6,552 bases of DNA, taken from the NCBI GenBank assembly GCA_947499775.1, contig CANMPY010000107.1, positions 1-6,552 on the forward strand, written 5' to 3'. This document shows, piece by piece, positions 1 through 6,229 of the stretch. Source of the DNA: Bacteroidota bacterium (GTDB lineage: Bacteria; Bacteroidota; Bacteroidia; NS11-12g; UBA9320). Under the pieces are notes generated by a model, which was not told the origin of the DNA, ran no database searches, and saw only the letters and a program-made list of their open reading frames with translations. Position 1 is the stretch's first letter. Each line of letters starts with the position of its first letter. A program made the position numbers and the translations under genes.

Positions 1-150
1 ACGGCAGGGGGGGGTCATCTTCTTCAGTAGCTTCTCCACTAACTTCCCCAGTAGCTTCCCCACTTGTAATAGCAGCAGGTCTCCATACTATAACTTTAAA
101 ACCATCATAATGAGTAAATTCAGGTTCGTTAAGATTGGCTGCTACACGTA
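1..150 (-). pseudogene. C-terminal remnant of an AlbA_2 / RecG-like regulator
   Basis: Read on the minus strand from about base 150 to base 2, the sequence encodes a stretch with NLNEPEF, then FKVIVWRP, then SGEATGEV and SGEATEE. This resembles the tail of AlbA_2/Schlafen-type 'RecG-like' regulators, where a 'lPEPeF..dGFkv.iwR' segment follows the ATP-binding domain and is often followed by TGEV-type repeats. The frame stays open back to a TGA at 284-286. However, it has no ATG, and the residues encoded between about 150 and 283 do not resemble the expected AlbA_2 or GHKL-like domains. The expected 'GYIESWGRG..KII' helix is missing immediately upstream. After SGEATEE the frame enters a C8 tract (G8 on the plus strand, 7-14) and reads DDPPLP instead of the usual winged-helix tail. 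I infer a decayed 3' fragment of a second such gene. It could continue beyond base 1. The family assignment rests on a short stretch. Confidence 0.55.
25..65 (-). repeat. 24-base tandem repeat, two imperfect copies
   Basis: Bases 25-41 and 49-65 on the plus strand share CAGTAGCTTC followed by a C/T-rich CCACT, with a period of 24 bases. On the minus strand this encodes an eight-residue unit, SGEATGEV then SGEATEED. The period is a multiple of three, so gain or loss of a copy would keep the frame. Similar TGEV-like repeats are common in linkers of AlbA_2-type regulators. Confidence 0.6.
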
Positions 151-170
151 AATTCACCAAATTGAAGTTT

Positions 171-212
171 TGGCGGATAAATGGCGGATATAGTCCATAT
201 TTGGCGGATAAA
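171..212. repeat. Three copies of TGGCGGATA
   Basis: The nonamer TGGCGGATA occurs at 171-179, 182-190 and 202-210. The first and third copies extend to TGGCGGATAAA. Spacing between starts is 11 and 20 bases, so the copies are not in one reading-frame register and the repeat appears to be conserved as DNA rather than as peptide. The patch lies between the complete AlbA_2 gene and the AlbA_2 remnant. It could be a protein-binding array or degenerate repeat DNA; the sequence alone does not say which. Confidence 0.7.
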
Positions 213-217
213 TTAAT

Positions 218-251
218 AAAAAAAAACTGTCGTGAAAAAAAATCGCGGCAG
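218..251 (-). terminator. Probable intrinsic terminator downstream of the AlbA_2 regulator
   Basis: On the minus strand CTGCCGCG (251-244) is followed by a nine-base A/T loop and CACGACAG (234-227), then an unbroken run of nine T (226-218). The stem has eight positions, two of which are C-A mismatches; a plus-strand RNA would pair all eight using two G-U wobbles. The hairpin followed by a T-run is the standard arrangement for Rho-independent termination of the gene that stops at 326, about 75 bases upstream. The mismatches lower the confidence. Confidence 0.45.
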
Positions 252-293
252 GACACCCCCCCTTTAGGACAAGACACTTTCGTTCAAGCATAC

Positions 294-339
294 TTTATCG
301 GAAATTTAACGGAAAAAACACCATTTTATCGGAAATTTA
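294..339. repeat. Repeated TTTATCGGAAATTTA around the regulator stop codon
   Basis: The 15-mer TTTATCGGAAATTTA occurs exactly at 294-308 and 325-339, with a degenerate third unit TTTAACGGAAA at 305-315. The right copy covers the last codons (INFR) and the TAA stop of the regulator gene. The left copy repeats the same codons and stop just outside the gene. The core TTTATC also appears inverted in the TGGCGGATAAA repeats at 171-212. This looks like local duplication of the gene's 3' end or an array of binding sites. Confidence 0.7.
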
Positions 340-1654
340 TCATATATAAATACTTGGTTGATTTTTTATCACCTTTCTTAATTAATAAATTCTTCTGCAC
401 CAAATCGGTTAAGTCATAGCGGGCTGTTCTATCCGTAATATTAAATTGCTTCATATATTCAGAACTTAGTATTTCACCCTTTGATTTAAAAAACAATAAA
501 GCATCTAACTGACGTTCATTTAATTCCAAATTACTCAAATATTCAGTATTGTAAATATCCTTTCTGAATTCTACAGAAATATCGCTTGAATCGTAACTAA
601 AAACAGGGTCTGGGATTCCCGCTTGCTTACATTCTCTAATGATTTTTATCGTTCCTCGTCCCCAAGATTCAATGTAACCGCTGCGGAACAAAGCATTTGC
701 AATGTCGGGGTTGTATGGTCTTGAAGCGTGTTTTTCCAATAAGTTTTTAACCGTCCAGTTTTCGGGCAATTGACCTTCGTTCCAAAAAATAATTTTGTCG
801 TTGTAAACGCTTATTTGAATAGGAACACCGCCCGAATAATCTTTATGTGCAATGGCATTCAGCAAGGCTTCACGAACTGCATCTTTTGGATATTCATACG
901 TTTCTACTCTGTTAATGCCTTCGTAACTAATTGCAGCTTTAATATATTTGGTAAAAAGCAAATCCATTGTTTTCTCTATTTGCTCAAACAAGTTGCCATG
1001 TATTTCATCTTGAAATCTCAAATCATCATCGGTTTCAAAATACCCGATTTTGATATAAGCGCCTGTTACAAAATTTTCGGGGTTGGTGTGAAATAATAGA
1101 ATGGCGGCACGTTTTAAAAAAACATTCTCTTTTAATTGCAGATTTTCAAGTAGGTGTTCGTTGCTATCGGTTAAAATATCTTCTTCGATTCGTTGGCTTT
1201 TAAATGCACGTTTACGGAAAAAATCAAATGTTTCTTGTTTTAAATCCTTTGCCGAAACCTTTGGAACCGGCGCACCATCCCAGCGTTTCCCTTTTTTCTG
1301 TAAAAGAAATTTATCTAAAGCTGTTCCCTTTAATTCTTGCTTGGTGCTACCGCTTCTGTAATGGTATTGCCCTTTGTAATTAACAGGGTAGGGATAAGCT
1401 TCAACTATTATTTCAATAAAATCGCCTTGGGTTGTAGTGTGTAAATTCACATCTGCCAAGATCCCTAACACATCTCTCACCTTATTGGGTATTTCTTCCA
1501 ATAATTTTTTTACATCTGTTATACCAACAACATTTCCGTTATCGTCTTTGCCTATAAAAATGCTCCCACCATTGGCATTAGCAAAACCGCATATCCATTT
1601 CAGATACTCATCTCGCCAACTTTGTTTGTATTCTATGTTTTGGGATTCTGACAT
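326..1654 (-). CDS. AlbA_2/Schlafen-domain, GHKL-like ATP-binding transcriptional regulator (RecG-like)
   Basis: The 442-residue protein has the layout of the family often labelled 'ATP-dependent DNA helicase RecG-related' or 'putative DNA-binding domain protein', although it is not a helicase. An AlbA_2 domain spans about residues 5-120, with E8-YKQSW and the diagnostic WICGFANANGGSIFIGKDDNG (20-40). A GHKL-like ATPase domain (HATPase_c_4) follows at about 255-350, with E262-ALLN-AIAHKDY as the N-box, WNEGQLP (291-297) and GYIESWGRG (326-334). A winged-helix-like C-terminus (about 378-436) carries 'ITDRTARYDLTDLVQKNLL'. The length is typical. The ATG at 1654 is supported because the AlbA_2 domain starts immediately after it and a promoter lies 29 bases upstream. 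It probably acts in the cytoplasm as a DNA-binding regulator; the target is unknown, and autoregulation is possible. Such genes are common in accessory regions, and some sit near defence or mobile genes, but nothing here shows such a role. Confidence 0.9.
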   Translation of the reverse strand: MSESQNIEYKQSWRDEYLKWICGFANANGGSIFIGKDDNGNVVGITDVKKLLEEIPNKVRDVLGILADVNLHTTTQGDFIEIIVEAYPYPVNYKGQYHYRSGSTKQELKGTALDKFLLQKKGKRWDGAPVPKVSAKDLKQETFDFFRKRAFKSQRIEEDILTDSNEHLLENLQLKENVFLKRAAILLFHTNPENFVTGAYIKIGYFETDDDLRFQDEIHGNLFEQIEKTMDLLFTKYIKAAISYEGINRVETYEYPKDAVREALLNAIAHKDYSGGVPIQISVYNDKIIFWNEGQLPENWTVKNLLEKHASRPYNPDIANALFRSGYIESWGRGTIKIIRECKQAGIPDPVFSYDSSDISVEFRKDIYNTEYLSNLELNERQLDALLFFKSKGEILSSEYMKQFNITDRTARYDLTDLVQKNLLIKKGDKKSTKYLYMINFR

Positions 1655-1888
1655 TCTTCTGTTGATGTTAATTGCCTACCTGCAAATGTATATTTATTAA
1701 GCACTGTCAACAAAAAGTTTTGCCTAACGTCACACACAACACAAACGCAGTTAACCTATCAGTCTCCGCTATACGATTGTTTAAAGCACAAAAAAAAGCG
1801 TGAGTTAGTCTATACTTTTAATTAAGGAAAAAAGATGAATGGCGCGTCTATCGAAAACGTTAGTGTTAGCTAATAACTATATCCAAAC
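1655..1888. other. Intergenic spacer between MFS transporter and AlbA_2 regulator
   Basis: The 234-base spacer holds the regulator's promoter at its left end. The rest has no convincing gene or terminator. CTAACGT (1724-1730) and ACGTTAG (1857-1863) form an inverted pair 140 bases across, which may mark an old insertion boundary. A 12-codon plus-strand reading frame (1835-1873) is preceded by AAGGA at a suitable distance, but there is no other support for it. Confidence 0.5.
1683..1716 (-). promoter_or_regulatory. Bacteroidota-type promoter of the AlbA_2 regulator
   Basis: On the minus strand TTTTTG (1716-1711) is separated by 20 bases from TACATTTG (1690-1683). This matches the Bacteroidota consensus of a -33 TTG or TTTG and a -7 TAnnTTTG with about 17-23 bases between. 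The -7 element ends 28 bases before the start codon at 1654, which leaves a short leader. TTGCCTA occurs on both sides of the promoter, at 1672-1678 and 1720-1726 on the plus strand. Confidence 0.7.
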
Positions 1889-3655
1889 CTATACATCCGC
1901 TTCTGTTGTGTTTTTTTGATATTCGCCCCTATAGGCATACCACCCAAAAACACATAATCCAAAAGCAATGGGGGTAAAAATGCCAATAATTATACTCCAT
2001 TGCAAAATATCATTTAAAGTTGCAGCTGGCAAAGCCAAACGCTGGTAGGCAAAATAAACAAGGATACAAATAGCCGCCGGCCCCAAAATCATTAAAATAA
2101 TTCCTAAAAACTTCTTTAACACTGACCATAAAATGCTATTCGCTTTATTGTTTAAAAACAAAGCGCCTATGACAAAACAAACCGAAGCAACACCAATTGG
2201 GTACCATAATCCGGCCAATGGGTCGCCAACAGGATTTTCTGTAGTTTTGGTATATTCAATTATTAAAAGTCCAATAAAAGGAACTAATCCTCCAAATACT
2301 CCATTGCCAATGTGATAGGGTAAACTCATAGACGTATAGCGAATTCGTGTAGGAAATAATTCAACCAAAAAAGCCGCTATAGGTCCATAAACCATTGTAA
2401 CAAAAAATATCTGAATAAAAACCAAAAAAACCATTATACAATAGTGAAATCCTCCTAAACGTTTCTCTATTTTTATCATCGGCTTTAAGTGAGCCTTTCC
2501 ACTGGCAAAAACTGTATCTATTGTTGAATATTTTACAGAAGCTCCATCGGTATAGTATTTAATTGAATCGGTTATAATGAGAGAGTCTTTTGTGTGTGCA
2601 ATTAAATTTGAATTTCTGTTTACTGATAATTGGGTCGTTATTTCTACTTTTGATGAAGGGTTGGTAATATTCAAAAACGATTGATAAATACTGCGATAGC
2701 TGAGTATGCCTAAAAGCATTCCGCCCATCATAATCCATTTTCGCCCCCATTTATCACTTAATGAACCAAAGACTACAAAAAACGGCGTGGCAAAAAGTAT
2801 GGCCCAAAGTATAATGGTTCGTGATTGTTCAAAATCAACTTTGCAGGTATTTTCGATAAACGATTGCGCATAAAACTGACCAGTATACCAAATTACGCCT
2901 TGCCCCATTACGGCTCCAAAAAGGGCCAACAATACCATTTTTAAATTATCGCGTTTTGTAAAACTTTCCTTCAAAGGATTTGATGATGTTTTTCCTTCTT
3001 TTTTAAGCTCCGTAAACAAAGGCGATTCCTTCATTTTTAAGCGAATTATTATTGAAACTAAAACAAGAATAGCCGATACCAAAAATGGAATGCGCCATCC
3101 CCACTCGTTAAAATTATCAATACCCAATGTGTTTCTCGTAAAAAGAATTACGCCTAACGAAAGAAATAAGCCAAGGGTAGCTGTTGTTTGAATCCAACTT
3201 GTAAAAAACCCGCGTCGCCCTTCGGGAGCGTGTTCGGCCACATAAGTTGCAGCGCCTCCATATTCTCCACCTAAGGCCAAACCCTGTATAAGACGCAAGG
3301 CTAATACCAATATTGGAGCTGCAATTCCGATGCTGCTATACGTTGGTATTAAGCCAATCAAAAATGTAGATGACCCCATCAAGACCAAAGTCAATAAAAA
3401 AGTGTATTTACGCCCTATTAAATCACCAAGCCTTCCAAAAACCAAGGCGCCAAAAGGCCTAACTAAAAACCCAGCTGCAAAAATAGCTAGAGTAGATAAT
3501 AGCGCCGCCGTACCTTGTTCCTGAGGAAAAAACTGTTTTGAAATAATGGTGGCTAAGCTTCCAAAAATATAAAAATCATACCACTCAATAAGCGTCCCAA
3601 CGGAGGAGGCTGTGATTACTTTCCAAATCCCTTTTGCAGACGCTTGTTTTGTCAT
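1889..3655 (-). CDS. MFS transporter, metabolite:H+ symporter (MHS) type, with large loop insertion
   Basis: This 588-residue inner-membrane protein carries the marks of the MHS branch of the major facilitator superfamily: GTLIEWYDFYIFG (20-32), motif A GRLGDLIGRK (74-83), RLIQGLALGGEYGGA (121-135), a second motif-A copy GSLSDKWGRK (297-306), and FPTRIRYTSMSLPYHIGNGVFGG (434-456). Known relatives move proline/betaine, citrate, 2-oxoglutarate or shikimate with protons; the substrate cannot be read here. Typical members have 430-500 residues and 12 helices. This one has about 70 extra polar residues (about 325-398) between TM9 and TM10, predicted to face the periplasm, and an extra C-terminal region with two hydrophobic helices (about 512-534 and 551-573). 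Its ATG overlaps the preceding gene's stop as ATGA, with no Shine-Dalgarno sequence, so translational coupling is likely. No strong terminator is visible after the TAG. Confidence 0.92.
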   Translation of the reverse strand: MTKQASAKGIWKVITASSVGTLIEWYDFYIFGSLATIISKQFFPQEQGTAALLSTLAIFAAGFLVRPFGALVFGRLGDLIGRKYTFLLTLVLMGSSTFLIGLIPTYSSIGIAAPILVLALRLIQGLALGGEYGGAATYVAEHAPEGRRGFFTSWIQTTATLGLFLSLGVILFTRNTLGIDNFNEWGWRIPFLVSAILVLVSIIIRLKMKESPLFTELKKEGKTSSNPLKESFTKRDNLKMVLLALFGAVMGQGVIWYTGQFYAQSFIENTCKVDFEQSRTIILWAILFATPFFVVFGSLSDKWGRKWIMMGGMLLGILSYRSIYQSFLNITNPSSKVEITTQLSVNRNSNLIAHTKDSLIITDSIKYYTDGASVKYSTIDTVFASGKAHLKPMIKIEKRLGGFHYCIMVFLVFIQIFFVTMVYGPIAAFLVELFPTRIRYTSMSLPYHIGNGVFGGLVPFIGLLIIEYTKTTENPVGDPLAGLWYPIGVASVCFVIGALFLNNKANSILWSVLKKFLGIILMILGPAAICILVYFAYQRLALPAATLNDILQWSIIIGIFTPIAFGLCVFGWYAYRGEYQKNTTEADV

Positions 3656-4674
3656 AATTTATTAAGTCGTTTATTAAGCTTACTAACGACTTTTTTTAAG
3701 ATTATCGGGTCGTCAAAATCGCTATTGCCCGAGAGGTCTCTGACATAAAATGGGGTATCAGGTACAGGATTCTGCATTTTGAAATTATAAATAATAACGC
3801 CAAGCGTACTCGGGCTTTCAATATTGTATATTATTCTCCCGCTTTTAAGAAAGAAACATTGATTTGAATCGGCTGAATGCTTCAAGGAATTTAATAGGTT
3901 TGTTAATTCAGATGCCTTTATAAAACTCACTTTGCTAAATGTATAGCTCGCCATCATTTTTTTACGAAAAAGCAGAATTGAAGCCTCTTTTCCCTCTTCA
4001 ATAACATAGAGTGTCCCTCTTTTTAAATTTTCGGCAAAAATCCGTTCAGGTAAAATCGAGGTATCCATGTCCCAATTTTTCATATCCTTAGTAGTTATTC
4101 TATATTCAATGCCGATGCTGATCATGCCCGGCAGGGTTGGCTTATTTTGATAGGTTGATTGCGGTATAGGTTGTAGGGTCGAAACATTAAGGGTTACCAA
4201 AGGATGAGGGTTAAATATTAGCCCCAACTCAATAGATGGAACAATACTTTGAAAAACATTAATGGAGCTATACCCTTGCCCTGAATTTGAATTAGACGAT
4301 AAATTGGTTTTGCCCATAGCAAAAATAGAGTTGACAGTGGTACCGGTATAGAAACGGGTATTACTCATTTTGGAGTGCTTCCATTCGGCTCCAATATTAC
4401 ATCCAATAACTTTCCAATTAAGGCTATACGGTTCTATTTTATGATTAACAGCAATAGATTTATAACTTAATCCAGCAGCAAATTTTATTTTGGTGCGAGC
4501 ATTAAAATATATATTTATTCCGGCTCCTAAAGCAGGGGTTCCCGAAAAAGAATCGCGGAGCACAAGGGGTGCTGATTGGTGCAATGACCCCCGAAGGCCA
4601 AAACCTACCTGAGCCTGAACCTTTGAATTAATTACAATTAAAAAAACAATCCCTATAATTTTGAAGCCTTTCAT
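3652..4674 (-). CDS. Secreted/outer-membrane beta-barrel-like protein, function unknown
   Basis: I do not recognise a named family. Residues 1-21 form a clear signal peptide: MKGFK, then a hydrophobic core, then a probable cleavage after SKVQA before QVGFG. Residues about 22-195 alternate polar and apolar positions in strands separated by short turns (for example around 52-76, 91-119, 147-168 and 184-194), as in small Bacteroidota outer-membrane beta-barrel proteins. Residues about 205-340 look different: mixed alpha/beta with a lysine-rich end (SKLNKRLNKL). This suggests a barrel fused to a separate soluble domain, or a lipid/cell-surface protein with two parts. The ATG at 4674 is chosen because it gives the signal peptide directly. 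The four-base overlap with the MHS transporter suggests a joint role, perhaps passage of the same solute across the outer membrane, but this is inference. Confidence 0.75.
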   Translation of the reverse strand: MKGFKIIGIVFLIVINSKVQAQVGFGLRGSLHQSAPLVLRDSFSGTPALGAGINIYFNARTKIKFAAGLSYKSIAVNHKIEPYSLNWKVIGCNIGAEWKHSKMSNTRFYTGTTVNSIFAMGKTNLSSNSNSGQGYSSINVFQSIVPSIELGLIFNPHPLVTLNVSTLQPIPQSTYQNKPTLPGMISIGIEYRITTKDMKNWDMDTSILPERIFAENLKRGTLYVIEEGKEASILLFRKKMMASYTFSKVSFIKASELTNLLNSLKHSADSNQCFFLKSGRIIYNIESPSTLGVIIYNFKMQNPVPDTPFYVRDLSGNSDFDDPIILKKVVSKLNKRLNKL

Positions 4675-4675
4675 T

Positions 4676-4695
4676 TGATAGGTTCAAACTTATCA
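4676..4695 (-). promoter_or_regulatory. Possible promoter -7 element inside a 20-base inverted repeat
   Basis: On the minus strand TGATAAG and CCTATCA form an inverted repeat around TTTGAA, with six of seven positions paired, ending one base before the start codon at 4674. Inside it, TAAGTTTG (4692-4685) fits the Bacteroidota -7 consensus TAnnTTTG. No TTG is visible at the expected -33 distance, and the transcript would have a leader of only a few bases. It could be an operator overlapping a weak promoter, or a chance hairpin at the start of translation. Confidence 0.3.
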
Positions 4696-4774
4696 CTTCC
4701 TAAACATTAAAAAATAGAGTGCGAAAAATATTTTATATGTCCTAAAAAATGCAATAAAGGGCCCAATCTGTATT

Positions 4775-6223
4775 TTATATTTTTCCTGCAATTTTCTTAA
4801 TCATATTTTTAAAAATGAAAAAATGAAAGGGCAGCATTGCATACCAGTAATTTCTACCCAAAATACCCTTGGGTCTGAAGGTGGCTGTTTGCTTAAGTAT
4901 GGTTCTGTTTTTAAGCTTGATAATTGCAAACTCGAGCCATGCTTCCCCAGGCATTTTCATTTCGGAAAATAAGAGGAGTCTGCTATTTTTTCGGTCGGCC
5001 AAAATAACCCTCCAAAAATCAAGGGTATCTCCAGGTTTTAATTCAGATTCGTTTCGTCGCCCGCGTTGCAAACCAACCCCACCAAATAACTGATCAATAC
5101 CTCCTCGCATTCGCCATAGTATATCGGCATAATACCAGCCATTAACACCTCCAATTCCAAAAAACCGGTCGGCTATTTCACCGCTATCCTCCGAATTTAT
5201 TTCTAACCATTTTCTATCACGAAAACATCCATGCGTTGGCACTTCAATATAATCGTTAATATCCAAATGATTCAAAGCGCTGCTTGAGGCATCTTTCCAC
5301 GATGACACAACCATATTTTGTGTAATTCTTTGAAATGCTAATTCAATGGCTTCTTTATAATGAATTAAGTGCTGTGGTATAAGTTTATGAATGGAATTAT
5401 CTCTACAAATAGAATCATTTTTTAAACTTGCCACCAATTGCCTTGCAAGTGTAAAATTGGTTGAGGTTACAAAAAATAACCAATTGGCCGACATAGCAGG
5501 CGAAACCAGTGGTAAGGTAAAAATATAGCGCTTATATCCTCTAGCCTCTGCAAATAGAAGCATCATTTCCTTATAAGATAATACATCAGGGCCGCCTATT
5601 TCAAACGTTTTGTTAAGCACACTTTCGTTTAAAATACTCTCTTGAAGATAATAGATTACATTGCGTATCGCTATTGGTTGGCATCTCGATTTTATCCAAA
5701 GTGGCGTAATCATAATTGGCAGTTTTTCTACCAAGTCGCGTATAATTTCGAACGAGGCACTACCTGATCCAACAATAATCCCTGCTTCAAATATGGTGTA
5801 GGAAATACCCGATTTGAGTAAGCAATTTTTAACAATTCGGCGTGCACTTAAATGCTTCGAAAGTGCATTATCGTTGCTAATGCCACCTAAATAAATTATT
5901 TGTTTTACTTTAGTAAGTCTTGCAACTTGAATAAAGCAGTTTACCGAAACCGTTTCAAGTTCTTCAAGCATTTCGAACGAATCCTTTAGCGAGTGGATGA
6001 GATAATAAGCTACATCAAATTGGCTTTTGTCAAACACGGTGTTCGCTTTTTCTGAATGAAGAAAATCAAAATCAACTATCGAAATTTTTTTTAAAATTTC
6101 AGGATTTAATTCAAAGCGACGGCTTTCCCTAACAACACAAGTTACATCATGCCCAAGCTCAACAAGTACAGGTAAAAGTCGCATACCAATATAGCCATTA
6201 GCCCCTGTTAAAAGTATTTTCAT
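4775..6223 (-). CDS. SDR-family NAD(P)-binding protein with C-terminal DUF2867
   Basis: The 482-residue protein starts with a Rossmann fold of the atypical/extended SDR type: TGANGYIG (6-13) is the dinucleotide-binding glycine motif. It is followed by DFDFL (51-55), YYLIHSL (73-79), IIYLGGI (109-115), EAGIIVGSGSASFEIIR (146-162) and SRCQPIAIRNV (179-189), a set typical of the YbjT-like NAD(P)-binding proteins. About residues 325-478 match the DUF2867 domain, with FFGIGGVNGWYYADILWRMRG (354-374), PGDTLDFWRV (397-406) and a WLEF..I motif near 429. The fusion and length are usual for this family. The substrate is unknown; no canonical YxxxK SDR pair is evident, so a binding or atypical redox role is possible. 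It is probably cytoplasmic or membrane-associated, given the hydrophobic/basic end. It starts 6 bases after the upstream gene's stop, so the two are co-transcribed. No clear ribosome-binding site is seen. Confidence 0.9.
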   Translation of the reverse strand: MKILLTGANGYIGMRLLPVLVELGHDVTCVVRESRRFELNPEILKKISIVDFDFLHSEKANTVFDKSQFDVAYYLIHSLKDSFEMLEELETVSVNCFIQVARLTKVKQIIYLGGISNDNALSKHLSARRIVKNCLLKSGISYTIFEAGIIVGSGSASFEIIRDLVEKLPIMITPLWIKSRCQPIAIRNVIYYLQESILNESVLNKTFEIGGPDVLSYKEMMLLFAEARGYKRYIFTLPLVSPAMSANWLFFVTSTNFTLARQLVASLKNDSICRDNSIHKLIPQHLIHYKEAIELAFQRITQNMVVSSWKDASSSALNHLDINDYIEVPTHGCFRDRKWLEINSEDSGEIADRFFGIGGVNGWYYADILWRMRGGIDQLFGGVGLQRGRRNESELKPGDTLDFWRVILADRKNSRLLLFSEMKMPGEAWLEFAIIKLKNRTILKQTATFRPKGILGRNYWYAMLPFHFFIFKNMIKKIAGKI

Positions 6224-6229
6224 AAAAGG

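Noticed and set aside
135..419. Plus-strand frame of 94 codons spanning the repeats
   Set aside because: It consists of the TGGCGGATA and TTATCGG repeats and homopolymer runs, overlaps the end of the regulator on the other strand, and resembles no protein family.
326..1654. Interpretation as a true RecG helicase
   Set aside because: The helicase ATPase motifs (Walker A, DExH) and the wedge domain are absent; only AlbA_2, GHKL-like and winged-helix parts are present.
770..1700. Plus-strand frames opposite the AlbA_2 regulator
   Set aside because: They are antisense shadows of a gene with strong domain motifs and have no recognisable motifs of their own.
1781..1812. Terminator after the transporter gene
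   Set aside because: There is a T-run on the minus strand, but the flanking CAC/GTG stem is only about three base pairs, too weak to support a call.
1722..1863. Integron attC site
   Set aside because: Only the GCCTAAC end fits. The opposite end (GTTAGTG or GTTAGCT) does not match GTTRRRY, the arms between do not pair well, and no integrase or cassette layout is visible.
2559..2750. Minus-strand frame of 63 codons inside the transporter gene
   Set aside because: It is in an alternative frame of the transporter's insertion. I considered that the insertion might be a frameshift artefact, but the main frame is continuous and the flanking helices are intact.
4869..5093. Plus-strand frame opposite the DUF2867 domain, with a signal-peptide-like start
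   Set aside because: It overlaps highly conserved DUF2867 codons on the minus strand and has no promoter; the hydrophobic start is the complement of a conserved segment.
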